Source of the DNA: Ailanthus altissimus
Taxonomy: Eukaryota; Streptophyta; Magnoliopsida; Sapindales; Simaroubaceae
Assembly (NCBI GenBank): GCA_946807835.1
Contig: OX327703.1
Coordinates: 2,301,501 to 2,365,500 of the forward strand
Reading direction: 5' to 3'
Length of the DNA stretch: 64,000 nucleotides
The position numbers were made by a program, and so were the translations under genes. This document shows, one piece after another, positions 22,447-34,704 of the stretch. The first letter of the stretch is position 1. Every line of letters begins with the position of its first letter. The notes below the pieces were generated by a model. It ran no database searches. It worked only from the letters and a program-made list of their open reading frames with translations, and was not told the origin of the DNA.

Positions 22447-24290
22447 TGTCACAGACCTTTTATGGTGTGACTGATGAGTGTCGCTATGTATGGTCTGATG
22501 CTTATATAGTCTGTTGTATACAGATATAAGATCCGTCAGCTCTCATAGGAGAGTAGTGCTCTAAGATTGTATTTTGGAAAATCTCGTAGCCACAAGTATT
22601 AACCCAAAAATGGTGTTTCTCAAATAATTGAACAGTATAGCAAATGTGTTTACATACATTATTCTTAAAAATACAAATCTAGAGATAATTTCATGGATGA
22701 GCACATGGGATTGTGGGGGTGTAAATCTATATCCCCGCATAGCTAGGATATAGATGACAGAAGGATTATATGTATGTGTTGTGACCTCAACTTGTATGGT
22801 TTAATGCATTGATTTGTAATATCTGTGATGTATGTGTGGGGCATCAATTTTAGACTCGTGGAATAGTTTTATTTGACAAATTGGGCGTGGACTTAGGGGG
22901 TCTCGCTATAGGAAGTGTACTCATTGTGCACTAAGACAGCGCATTAGATTGAATTATTGAATCTAGTAATTTCCAACAAAACTGAGTATTTATTTCAGGT
23001 ACCCTTGGAATGTGCATGTGTCAGTACTTAAGTGTTAAGTACAATAATTAGTTAATAATTATTGTTGACTAATTAAATAGTGATATGTAGTGCATGGTGA
23101 GCCTTCAGTTAAATTGACTCAAGTATTGAGTATGGTAGGACCCACATTAGGTTAATTAAAGGCCTAAAGGTTATTTTCCTTAATCGATTATTTAAGTGTT
23201 AAAGAATCTAAATATTTATTGCCACTTAAGAGTTAAGTGATTAGTTAATTTGACTAGAGTTAATTGTTAGCACATAATTAAATTAATAGAGCAAATATTT
23301 AATTAAGGACTTAATTGCTAAATAAAATAAGATTTTATTGAGCAATTAATTAAGTTAAAGTAAATATTACTTAAAAGATAAATTAAATAAAACTTTGAGG
23401 ACTTGAATAAAAGTTTGCTTGTAAAAAAACATGTGATGGTCAGCCATCCCCTTTCTTCCGATTGTTGGACACTTGATTGACTTATTTAATAAGCTAAAAT
23501 TATTTAAAAATAATTTTTTAGTCAGAGCAAAAGATCTTTCTTATTATTATAAACATATATATTCATTTGATGAATATATAATGGGTAAAGTGGCCTGCCA
23601 TTTAATGGGTGCTTTAGATTTCATTTTGTTCTTAAAACAAATGAAAATGATATAGCTCAAAGTGTGGCTCTTGGTAATGGAGAAGAAAGAAAAATGAAAA
23701 TGGTTTTTATTTTCCTTTGAAACCAACAAGGTGGCTAGCCATTTTGATGGTGAGAAAATTAATTTTTGTTTTAAGTTTTTAAGTGTGAAAAACAAGGAAA
23801 ACTTGATAGCAAAAGTTGTTTTGTTACTCATCTTCTTCTCTTAAACAAGTGCCCACCAGTGTTGCATTTGAGTTATTTGTATTTTGATGGATTTAAGTGA
23901 TGAATACATCATGAACAAAATAAATATAGTCTAAGTGTTAGGCTATAGAAATTACGAGTTAATTCCGCAGTTTAAGATACATCAAGAACAAAATGAATAT
24001 AGTTTAAGTGTTGGGCTATGAGAATTTAAAGATAATCCCATGGTTTAAGAGTCAACTAGGTGCTGGAAAGTTATACTACTGTTCTAACGATCCAAGCCCA
24101 CCACCTTGGGTCTTAGAACTACCAATAGGTTCAACTTTAGGCGGTACTCTAACTTAAATCTATTCTAAAAGCTTGACATGTGATATCTCTTAATTCTGTA
24201 TTAATATGATTAATATAGTTGATTTTATTCATTATTGTAATTGAATAAAATTTATTGTTCATTTTTAGAAAATTAGATTTCTAGCTTCCG
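22447..24290 (+). repeat. Older dispersed repeat, copy 1, right part
   Basis: Continues the repeat interrupted at 11852. TCACAGACCTTTTATGGTGT and GTCGCTATGTATGGTCTGATG match 50.86-50.91 kb, and the match continues through CAACTTGTATGGTTTAA near 22790. The end is less similar but still shows a TTAATATGATTAATATA block and a GCTTCCGTTGC motif near 24290, like GTTTTCGCTGCG near 52330 in copy 2. Not coding; probably an LTR. Confidence 0.6.
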
Positions 24291-24551
24291 TTGCTAATAT
24301 TTATGTATTAGATACATAAATGGTGTATATATATTATATTTGATGCATATATATATTTATATATAAATTTTAAAATAGACACATGTACCACATGCACACA
24401 TCCAATAGTTTTAAGTTGTGAACTGGGATAAACCGACACCCCAACAGCCGAGTATCTATTAACCTCTCTAATTCTATCTTTATCCTTTATCCACATTAAT
24501 CCTCTTTCCAACATCTAATTTGTGAAATTCATAAATTTATTATTTTCTTTA

Positions 24552-24862
24552 AGGTAAAGGATAGTTTTTCCCTTAACATATAGCCCAAAGACACTTTTAC
24601 CACAATAAAATTTTTAGCACCTAATTTTGTCATAATTCGTCAAATTTTGCCATGAGTTTGGATAATGGAAGGGTGAAATAGTACGTGAAAACTCAGTTAG
24701 TTATGAGGATAAACTAGTAATTGTATGTTCAAAATATTATTTCCATCCAAACTAATGAAAAATTTTGACGGATTAGGATAAAGTTGGGTATTAAAAGTTT
24801 TATTGGGGTAAAAATATATTTTAAGCCATAAATTTAGAGTATGTATGACATTTGCCCTTTTG
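24552..24862. mobile_element. MITE-like foldback element (~310 bp)
   Basis: The left half (for example TTTTACCACAATAAAATTTT and CATAATTCGTCAAATTTTG at about 24595-24650) is an imperfect inverted copy of the right half (about 24755-24820). The arms are about 90-110 bases and the loop about 90. Outer ends read AAGGTAAAGG and, on the other strand, AAAGGGCAAA. There is no coding capacity. The superfamily cannot be set from the ends I see. Confidence 0.65.
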
Positions 24863-25406
24863 TTTATCTCTTAAACAAAATAGAGCACTCATTATAATTA
24901 AGATTAGAATCAATTATCAAGAGAACAACTTATTTAACTTCTTTTTAGAATGAGTGGATTACATATCTATGAGAAATGTTCCTTACCATTCATTATTATA
25001 TTTATAAAATACTTAGCACTTAACTGATTATATTTTATAGTCTTTTGTTTGTAAATTAATAGACATAACTCAATGAATAGGAGTTCATTAATCATTCAGA
25101 ATTAAGATTAATCCATATATGATTATATTGTTATAAAATAAATTCTCTTTACTAACAAAGATTAATAGAGAATTAATTTTATCATGCCCTAGTCCTATAT
25201 AATCGATAATATATAAACCTCAATTTTGTATACATAGAATGATCTTGATAAGATAACTATATACAATTTACAAATGAACCGCACTTATAGTCTATCCAAT
25301 AAAGTTTTCATCTTCTTTCAGACTAAGGACTTGTTTAGATTATGATGCTTAAACTTAATCCTCTCGTATATAACTATTATATACTAAGTTTAAGGTTACA
25401 TATAAT
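24863..25406. other. AT-rich intergenic DNA, nothing recognised
   Basis: No open reading frame, repeat match or RNA gene was found here. Confidence 0.4.
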
Positions 25407-26800
25407 TGTTAGACATATAATGTTATTTATGCCCTTAAAGCATGTGAAATAACATTTTATTTGATTAATAAAAGTTTATTCATACATATAATTAAGCATT
25501 GATGAGCCCATATTTATAAAGTGTGTGATCTATGTATTAGACATATGATACTAATATAAAGGGTATAGATCACAAGTTCTTTATAAATTAAATGAAGTTC
25601 ACAGCCATTAATGAAAAGGACATTTCATTATGTAAGGTTGTAGTTTTTCTGCTTCTTATAGTGGATAATTTACCTTGATCATCGAAGTAGAGACTTAGAG
25701 TAGAAAAACTAGTGAATATGTTACATTTAACAGGGCTACTGTGAATTTTGATCTGGTTAACTGAATGTTGTAGATCTTAATTCACAAAAGCTTAATTTAT
25801 CTTAATCCTGAGTAGGTAATAAACTTACATTCATACATCGTATCTTTTGAGCTATCACAGAGTGAGATCCAAATAAACGGTCAAAACCTTGATAGCTTGG
25901 AGATAAAATTTTATGGGTTGTAGGAATATATATTTGGAAGATGAAATCTAATAATTAATGTCCACCTAAGCTGTTTGCAGTACTTGATCATTAAAATCTG
26001 TGGTCACAGTTTATTTAATAAATTATTTATTGAATAATAATATATAATTGTAAATTTATTTATAAATATAGACATATTAAAAATGATCATTAGAACATTC
26101 AATTACTTAGGGGCAAATAAGTAATTAAAGAGGCAAGACATTTTTTTAAGGCCTATTTTAATTATGGACATCAATTAGAGGGTCAATTAAGTAATTATTG
26201 TTGGTATAAAGACTAAGTCCAATTTAATTAAATAGAGTTTTAATTAAATAGATTTTTATCTTATGATATGGTTACTAGAGTACAGCCCTTGGCTTTTAGT
26301 GAAATAGCTTGGGGTTAACTTAGAAGAATTAATGTATTATAAAATAATAAGGACTAGACTTTTTAAGTTGGAACTAGGAAGTCCATGGATCTTGCAGTTC
26401 CTCTATCAGCTCAATCTTAATCAAACTCTAATTTCCTAATCATAATCCTAATCATAATTAAATTCTAAATACCCAAGGGAGATCTCTATATATATGAGAG
26501 GTATGTAATAAAAAATAATGTACTGCAACCATATAAAGAAATTTTCTTTTTACGTATTCTTACGTGGAAAAAAGAATTTAATTAATATCATTCTCTCATA
26601 TTTGGGTAGTAGAGTTTTTAGAGATTAAGAAAGATTCACCTATCCACATGTGTTGAGTTTGAAAGTTGAGGATAGTAGAGAAAATTGTAGCCAGTCAATT
26701 TAAGATTTATTATAGCGAAGAATTGAGATAATCTTCTATCCCTATATATGTAATTATGAACAAGATGGTCTAACTTCCGCTACGTTTATTTTATTAAACA
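25407..26800 (+). repeat. LTR-like repeat (about 1.4 kb), probable solo LTR
   Basis: Starts TGTTAGACATATAATG and could end at TTATTAAACA near 26800. Non-coding, with a promoter-like CTATATATATGAGAGG near 26490 and a terminal segment (GGTCTAACTTCCGCTACG near 26767) like the ends of other long plant LTRs. No partner LTR or clear target duplication is present, so the call rests on overall form. Confidence 0.4.
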
Positions 26801-29028
26801 AAATTTATTTTTTTATTTACATACCAACAATAATAATCAAAGAATTTTATGATATTTAAATAAAATCAATCAAAATTATAAACATAAAATTAAATAAACA
26901 ACTTTTATTATTTATTTTTAATAATATTTAAATACAAATAATCATACTTTTAAGACATATTTCAATAACTAGGACCAAAAATTTGATGTTTCATTATCAT
27001 AAAATTAAGCTGTTGGAGTACAGATAAACTTCTGGTAAGTTCGAAAAGAATAACAAGAAGTTTGGATTAAAGCAAGCTACTGGAGTCTGTTTCTTAAGTT
27101 CCTTAAGAGTAAAAAAGATTTAATTAAGAAAAGGTAATAGAAGATCTCTATATTTGTCAAACTAAGTTATTGATTTGACCACCTTACGAATCATTCGTTC
27201 CACTCATTGTTAGAGATGATTACACAAAATCTAATTTCATAATTACATTTGAATTGTTGAAATATTTAACCTAATTTAGTCAATTCCAATCGATCTCAGG
27301 AAATAATCCTATCAGATTTAAATGGATGGCGTATCAACAAAATAATTTTGAAAGATTCAATTAATTTTTTCTTTTCTTTTAATAAAATAGATCAAATATT
27401 AGTGGTGCTATTTTTTCTTTTTCGTTTACCAATCGTACAAGACTTGCATTCTACTTCAATCTAGACTCTCACTTAATTGGCCAGCAAAAAGCGCGCAAAT
27501 GCCTTTAAAGAGAAGTTTTGTGTGACAACACTTGTAAAGAGTCACACATGTACTACAGGTGATAGTTATGCCTTTCTCTTAGAATTTGTTCTCTATCATC
27601 CCAACTTATATATTCAAGGGTAGTTAACATTGTTTTACTAAAAAAAGAGTTAAAATTCAACAAAATAAAAAATTGATTGGGATAACCAAATGATACAAGG
27701 TTCAAAAGTAAAATTTAGTCTCCAATAATTTAATGAAACTATTTAACCTAAAAAAACTATGGTTCATTTGTATATTTTTTTCTAATAGTATTTTTTTTTT
27801 GTCTAGAGTTTAATATTTTCAAATAAAATTTTGCTATGATTTAGTTGTCAACAATTTTTTTTAGAAAAAAGAACCATATTATTTTTTAAAAAAAATAAGA
27901 ATTTTGGATAAAACCTTGGGTCCCATGTAATTATTTTTTAAAATATAAGAACCATTTAATTCACTTTAAATGGAATATTTTGTATAAGATTGAAGAATAA
28001 AATCGTACAATTCTAAACTTAAAGTAAAAAATATTATATTATATTTAAATTTAAAGTGAATAATATCATATTATATAAATTATATAAGAGTGGATCGTGA
28101 CAAAAAAAAAAGGCAAAAATCTTGAGGAAAGCAAGCTATTGGAGTCTGTTTCTCAAGTTGCTTAAAAGAGTGAAAATTTAAAAGCAACACAATGTGATAG
28201 AAGGTTTAGTTTCTATGACAAATCAGTTTGCTTATTTTGCTACAAGAGATTGCTATAATTACATTGTTGGTTGGCATTTTTACTAGCTTCCCTCTTGATA
28301 TTTTAATAGATACCAGTACTATTTTTTACCCAAGAGTAATCATTTACCTCCTATTATGTGACATTTGTTCCAACAAATTTACCCCTTTTTAGTCCATGAG
28401 ATTCGATCATATTTATTAAACACTGAACTGCATTTTAACTAAATCAGGAAGTAGAATAAAACTATATCAACGTATTTTGTCTTTGCTTTAACTAATCATG
28501 TTATTGATTGGTTAAATGAGGAAGCAAAAACATTAAAAATAAAAAGATATTTAGTATAAGAAGAGTTTTCTCCGTGAACCTCCCGTCTCATTGATAAACA
28601 TTTCGTTTTTCAAGATCTGCCTATGTGATACCCAAATTATGTATAATAAAAAATTTCTCTAATTTTAATAATCGATACAAAATTAGTTTGTATTAGTTTA
28701 TTTGAGAATCAAGTTGTTAGATAATTATTTTTTAAATTTTTTTATCAAAATATATTATTATCGTAACGAGAGTTGATTCAAAATTGGGTGAGGTCGAGTT
28801 AATTAAAAGCAGTGAGAAACTTGAGATCAAAGTCTGGTTAAAGTTGCAGTCATTATCATATACGCATTTGTTTTGTTATGACCTTTTCATAGTGGCGTTT
28901 TCAGCTTGACTTGTAAGTAATTAAAATCAAAATGCTACTAAATTAAAGATTCAGTGACGGTGGATGTAGCCCACTGTCTCAACAATTTGAGTTTCGGTCT
29001 TTATCAGCTGCCTTTTTGCCCACATATT
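26801..29028. other. AT-rich non-coding DNA with a direct repeat
   Basis: No gene is visible. The block AAAGCAAGCTA[CT]TGGAGTCTG, continuing TTTCT[TC]AAGTT, occurs near 27072 and again near 28125. The sequence between consists mainly of poly-A/T stretches. Confidence 0.45.
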
Positions 29029-29667
29029 TGTTAAAGTGGAAGTAGTAATTTTAACTATATAATACAGTAACAAAATAATCAAGAATAAATTAGAGAGGGT
29101 AAAAAAAAATATATAAAATTTATGTGATTTAGTAACTTGCCTATGTTTATGGTAGATTAAGATCTCATTATTTTTTTATTGAATCACAAGACACTCACAA
29201 AATATGTCTTTGACAAGAAAAAACTCAAGAACTTACAAATAACACAATTCTTTCTTATAAAATATAAATTTTTCTCATTAAGAATTACTAAGCTCACAAA
29301 AATCTCAAAGATCACAAAAATTACTCAAAGATATGTTTACAAATCAATAGAAAGTCTTTATATAAGCTTAGGACAACCTAGGTTAACTTTAAAATGAGTA
29401 GGAGTCAAATTAGAGAGTCTTGGAACACTTAGGAAAGTGTTTAAAACGAAAAACTATTTTCCTACATAAGCATCGAGGCACTACAACGTTATAGGTACTG
29501 CCTATGAGCGTTGCGGTGCTGCATCTTGGACACCGCGGCTCCCAGGCCTAGGTAGATCTGCCTTCTTTTTTTTTTGCCTTTTGCATCCATCTTGCTTTCT
29601 CGCGTACCTAATGAACTTAGCTTGTTCCCCAAATCATATTTCATAATTTTTAATCAACTTTCTCACA
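29029..29667 (-). repeat. 3' LTR of the copia element
   Basis: TG...CA ends; aligns to 34705..35291 with many substitutions and to the partial copy at 30163..30699. It holds a GC-rich patch (about 29500-29560) unlike the surrounding AT-rich DNA. Confidence 0.8.
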
Positions 29668-30150
29668 AGTCGTCTCCTTAATTCAAAATCATTTACAAAG
29701 TATCTACGATCTCTCATATTCGCATCTTTGGTCACCTTTACATAGTAGTGTCTCTGGTTAAGTCATTGCAAAAGACGAACTTAACGGAGGGCAGTGACTT
29801 AGTCAATATATCAACAGAAGTTTTAGACTATACTATCTTTGTTAGACTAATCTTACCATTTTGAACAATCTCTCGAATATAATGGAGCCGCACATCAATG
29901 TGTTTAGACCTCTCGTGAAACACTTGATGCTTGCTTAGGTGTATTGCACTTTGGCTATCACAATACATATTGGTGTTTATATCTTCAGTAGCCATTACCT
30001 CTGCGTATATGCTTTTCAACCATACGACCTCCTTAATAGCTTCTTCAACAACTATGTACTACACATCTGTCATAGATAGTACAACCACATATTATAGAAC
30101 TAATACCCAACATACACTACACCTAGACATAGCGAATTCATAACCCGTCT
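29668..30150 (-). pseudogene. copia RNase H fragment (duplicate)
   Basis: The minus strand carries the RNase H C-terminal core, including YCDSQSAIHLSKHQVFHERSK near 29890-29960 and then HIDVRLHYIREIV. It parallels 30763..31177, with the match ending near 30152 and 31177. It is closed off by an extra partial LTR. Confidence 0.75.
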
Positions 30151-30162
30151 ATGATGGGTTAC

Positions 30163-30699
30163 GACAACTTGGCTATATTTATGGTGAATCAAGATCTAAC
30201 TATTTTCTTATTGAATCACAAGGCACTCGCAAAGTATGTCTTTTACAAGAAAGAACTCAAGAACTCACAAAGAACATAATTCTCACTTGTAAACTAGGGT
30301 TTTCTCTCACTAAGAATCACTAAGTTGACACAGATCACAAAGATCTTAAAGATCATTCACAGATATGTTTACAAGCCAATAGAGAGCTTTTATATAAGCT
30401 TAGGAGGACCTAAGTTAACCTTAAAAGGAGTGGAAGTTGAATTAGGGAATCCTAGAACACTTAAAAAAGTGTTTAAAATAAAAAATTATTTTCCTGCAAA
30501 AGCATTGTGGCAAAACAGCGTTATAGATACTGTCTGCTAGCGCCCCAACGCTGCATCTTGGGCACTGCAGTACCAAAGCTTGGGCAGAGCTGCCTACTCT
30601 TTTTGCCTCTTTTCACCTTCGTCTTACTTCCTTGTATACCCAATGCACTTAGTTTGTTCCCTAAATCATATTACATGATTTTTAATCAACTTTCTCACA
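30163..30699 (-). repeat. Extra partial LTR inside the copia element
   Basis: Matches the flanking LTRs but lacks their first ~100 bases. It ends TTTCTCACA like them. Its left edge joins RNase H sequence directly. Confidence 0.75.
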
Positions 30700-30762
30700 A
30701 ATTCCCTCATTGATTCAAAATCATTCACAAAGTATCTATAAAATCTGCAACTTTGGTTACCC

Positions 30763-31177
30763 TCACATAGTAGTGACTTCGGTTAAGTCTTTGCATAGGA
30801 AGAACTTAATCGAGGGTAGTGGCTTAGTCAACATATCAGCAGGATTTTCAAACAATGCTATCTTTGCTAGATTAATCTCACCACTTTGAATAATCTCTCG
30901 AATGTAATAGAGCCACACATCAATATGTTTAGACCCCTCGTAAAACACTTGATGCTTGCTTAGGTGTTTGGCACTTTCGTTATCATAATTGACATTAGTG
31001 TTTACATCTTCAATAACCATTATAGTCGTGCATATGCTTTTTAAACATACGACCTTCTTAATAGCTTCTTCAATAACTATGTACTCTGCTTCCGTGATAG
31101 ATAGTGCAACCATATATTATAGAACTGATCTCTAACATACACTACACCCAGACACTGCGAATACGTAATCCGTCAAG
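30763..31177 (-). pseudogene. copia RNase H domain
   Basis: The open stretch to 31113 reads SITEAEYIVIEEAIKKVVCLK, the conserved block with the second catalytic acid, then ESAKHLSKHQVFYEGSKHID, and ends with NPADMLTKPLP, the classic copia RNase H end. It would degrade the RNA strand during reverse transcription. The upstream frame is broken. Confidence 0.8.
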
Positions 31178-31299
31178 GATCTCATTTTATCTAGATCACT
31201 TGCATAATTAGAATAGATGTATCCTCTTACCATTACACTGATATCTTCAGCCCTTTATATATCAATCCATGATTTGATATTCTACTTGAGATATCTTAA

Positions 31300-32240
31300 T
31301 ATCTACTTCCTTGCAAGTCAATGATCTTTTCCCGGATTTGTTATATATCTACTCACCACACTCACAGCCCATGCTATATTTTGTCTTATGCAAACCATCC
31401 TGCACTGCTTATATATGGTACTTTATTCATCTGCAATTTCTCCTCTTCAAATGTCACCAATTATGCTGCTAAAAGTTTGAAATGCATGGCAAAAGGAGTA
31501 AAGACAGCCTTTGCATTGGACATACCAAACCTTTCTAAGATCTTGAATATATATCGCTATTATGACAAGAAGATAACATCTTTTCTTTCTCTTATAATAT
31601 CCAGACCTAATATCCTATTTACTGCTCTCAAATCCTTCATCTCAAACTCGTCATCAATTATTTCTTGTGTTTGTCTTTCTTCAATATTTCTACATGTGAT
31701 CAACATATTATCGATGTACAAAAATAAATACATCATCCCATTACTCAAGCTCTTAAAGTACACGTATCTGTCATACTTGCTCTTACTAAATCCACAAGCC
31801 ATCATAAACTCATCAAATTTTTTATACCACTATCTAGTAATTGCTTTAACCTATATAATGACTTCTTCAGTAAACAAGCATGCTCCTCTTTCTGAGCTTT
31901 AGAACCCCTTGCGGTTATGCCATGTAAATCATTTCTTCAAGTTCTCCATGCAGAAAAACTGCCTTTATATCTATCTGCTATAGATGTAAATCGAGATTTG
32001 CACACATGGCTAATAGATCATAATGGATGTGTGCTTGACGACTAGAGAGAATATCTCACGAAAGTGAACTCTCTCTCTCTAAGTAAAATCTTATGCAACT
32101 AGTCTAGCCTTAAATCTTGTAAGCTTTACCTCTGGTATCCTCTTCTTAACCTTATACACCCATTTGCACCCCTCTAGTTCCTTTTAAGGTCTCTTCACCA
32201 ACTCCTAGGTATTATTCTTCTTGAAAGAACTAATCTCTTC
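31300..32240 (-). pseudogene. copia reverse transcriptase remnant
   Basis: At 31560..31805 the minus strand reads GFSKSKYDRYVYFKSL then MYLFLYIDNMLI. The catalytic YVDD box appears as YIDN, so the enzyme would be inactive. Upstream (31800-32240) fragments of the RT N-terminus occur in shifting frames. The long plus-strand open stretch here (31321..31902) is only its shadow. Confidence 0.75.
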
Positions 32241-32249
32241 TTTCATGAT

Positions 32250-33480
32250 CTATTGTCATTTATTTCTATTTACACTCTTCATAGTCTCACTATATGTTTT
32301 AGGCTTATTAAATTCAATAGTATAAGTAGAGTCAAAGGTGTGAGCAACAAAATCTGCTTGTACATACTTGATTAACGAGTTAATCATTCTACTTAGCCTA
32401 TCTTTAGTTAGCCGGTACTCTTCAAATTCCATCTCAAGAGTCATAGTTTTACTTTAAGTGGACTTGGAGGAACTCGTCGATGTTCTTGGCTCATATTCAA
32501 AGATATTCTTGTTGAAGTGCTTGCCTTAGGGCATGTTAGATCTACACTCAGGTTCCACTTCAACTTCTATTGACTTAGGTGACAAGTATTCCTTAAACAT
32601 AGGTTCTTCTTTCTCATCTTCTTGGGAGGCTTGTAATAGTATTGTCTCATCGAACGACACGTCACAACTTATAATACTTTTTGTTAGTGTCAACCCTCTA
32701 CACTACACTTTATATCTTTTCACACATTTGGGATACCCTATAAATACCACTTTGATAACTCTATGTTCCAATTTTCCCTCCTTAATATGAACAAAGGCAT
32801 GGTAACCAAAAATTCTAAGGTGGCCATACTTAGAAGGGCTGCTAGACTATTTCTCTTTTAGTGTCTTGAAGTCTATTACTGAAGAGGGACTCTTATTAAT
32901 TAAATAAGCTATAGCCACCAAAACTTCTCCCAAAATACTTTGGACATCTTTACATTGGTAAGCATACATCTAACTCTTTCAAGTAGGGTCTACTCATTCT
33001 CTCAGCTACACCATTGTGCTATGGTGCTGATATTATAATTCTATGCCTTGCAACCTCTTGCTTGGCATAAAACCAATTAAACACTCTAATGCAAAACTCA
33101 AGACCATTGTAAATAAGATCCTCTTAACCCTTTTGTCAGTTTTATTCTCAACAAGAGCCTTCTAAGTCTTGAACTCATCAAACATTTGATCTTTGCTCTT
33201 CAACACATAAACTCACAGCTTATTCGAATAGTCATCAATAAAGCTAAGAAAATATCTAGCCCCACTATGAGTCACTATCTGAGCTAGTCCCTAAAGATTC
33301 GAGTATATATAGTCAAGAGTCCTTTTAGTTTTATGCTCACCGGTATTAAACCTCACTCGACGTGCTTTCCTAATCGTACAATACTTATAAGACTCCAATG
33401 GTTGAAACTTATCCTCCTTAAATATCTTTTGACTAAATAACTCCTTTATGTTTCTTTCACCTTAGGGTGCTAGTCTAAGA
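32250..33480 (-). pseudogene. copia integrase remnant
   Basis: Recognised from position, between the GAG-pre-integrase block and RT, and from short fragments in several frames. One is the reverse strand around 32700-32760, encoding a GYPKCVK-like phrase typical of copia integrase C-termini. Heavily decayed; catalytic residues not assigned. Confidence 0.55.
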
Positions 33481-33494
33481 TATCACAACTTGAT

Positions 33495-33800
33495 TTACAT
33501 ATTCTCATCATCTATAGAGAATAATGCAGAACCACTTACAATTTCTTCTTTCAACACATAAACACATTTGTGCTTCTCACCTCTTATTACAACCATGGAA
33601 CCCTTTAACACTCTTAAACCCCTCTTGTCGATCCTGATGGAACACCCATTTTGGTCTAAAATCCCTAGTGAGATCAAGTTCCTCTTGAATTCAGGAACAT
33701 ACCTAACTTTTGTCAACTCTCTCACTAGCCCATCATGCAATCTAAGTTTGATACTACCAATTCTCATCATTTGATAAGCAATGTCATTACTCATTAGCAC
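33495..33800 (-). pseudogene. copia GAG-pre-integrase / protease-end block
   Basis: Reads IKLRLHDGLVRELTKVRYVPEFKRNLISLGILDQNG, the highly conserved copia stretch between protease and integrase. KCVYVLKEEIVSG follows. About 100 codons remain open. Confidence 0.8.
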
Positions 33801-33849
33801 CTTATCACTACTAATGGGCTGAAAATTTATAAGCTAATACTTGTATGGG

Positions 33850-34680
33850 CACATGTGAAAAGTACAACCAAAATTAAGAACCCATTGTTCAGTACTCTTA
33901 CTATCAGTAGCAACTAGAGTCTCTTCTAGTCTTTTGCTTTCTTTTCTAAACAATCCTTTTTGAAGTAGTCATCTTTCTTGTAGTAATAGTATTTCTTAAA
34001 AGTCTTAAACTTTAATCTTGAGCCTTTTTTCTTCCTATCTATATATGAGAAGTTTTCTCTTACAGATAAACATTATGCATTACCCTCGATCTTGTTTTCC
34101 ATTAGCTTTAGGTTTAATGATGATTTCACATCACTCATCGTTAAACTCTCTTTATCTTAGAATAATGTATCAATAAATCTCTCATAACTTTTTAAAAATT
34201 GACTTAATATAATAATTGCCTTTTCTTCATCCTCCATCTTGATGTTGATAGATTTAAGATCAATGATGATCTTGTTAACAGAATTTATATGGTCTTCGTC
34301 GATGTTTCTTCTCACATAGATAATTGATACAACTTTTTATTTATATGCAATCTGTTAGCTAATGATTTTTGCATATAAAGAGTGTCAAGCTTATTCCAAA
34401 TACCATTTTCGTCTTCTCATCTACTAATTCCTTCAGTATTTCATCACTCAATGATAGAATGATTCTACTGTAAGCTCTTTTTTGAATGTCTCTTCTTTTT
34501 TCTTCAGCTTCTAATGATTCTAGCATATTCTCTTCTATACTAGATGAAGCCGTAGTCTCCTCTAATGTTAAGCCTAATCATTGGCTTACCAACAACGCCT
34601 TAAACTTCATATTCTTTAGATTAAATTCATTCATCCTGTTGAATTTCTCTATCTTACACTTAGGTGTGGCCATGTTTACT
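33850..34680 (-). pseudogene. copia gag remnant
   Basis: Located between the primer site and the protease block. The reverse strand starts near 34680 with ATG GCC ACA CCT AAG, a plausible Gag start, and the frame then breaks repeatedly. A zinc-knuckle region would fall near 33950-34000 but is poorly preserved. Confidence 0.5.
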
Positions 34681-34689
34681 TAAAACCTA

Positions 34690-34701
34690 ACTCTGATACT
34701 A
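34690..34701 (-). other. tRNA-iMet primer binding site remnant
   Basis: ACTCTGATACTA matches the reverse complement of TGGTATCAGAGC at 10 of 12 positions. It lies three bases from the right-hand LTR. Confidence 0.7.
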
Positions 34702-34704
34702 GTT

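Noticed and set aside
31321..31902. 193-codon plus-strand open stretch
   Set aside because: It is the antisense shadow of the copia RT; the minus strand carries recognisable RT motifs at the same place.
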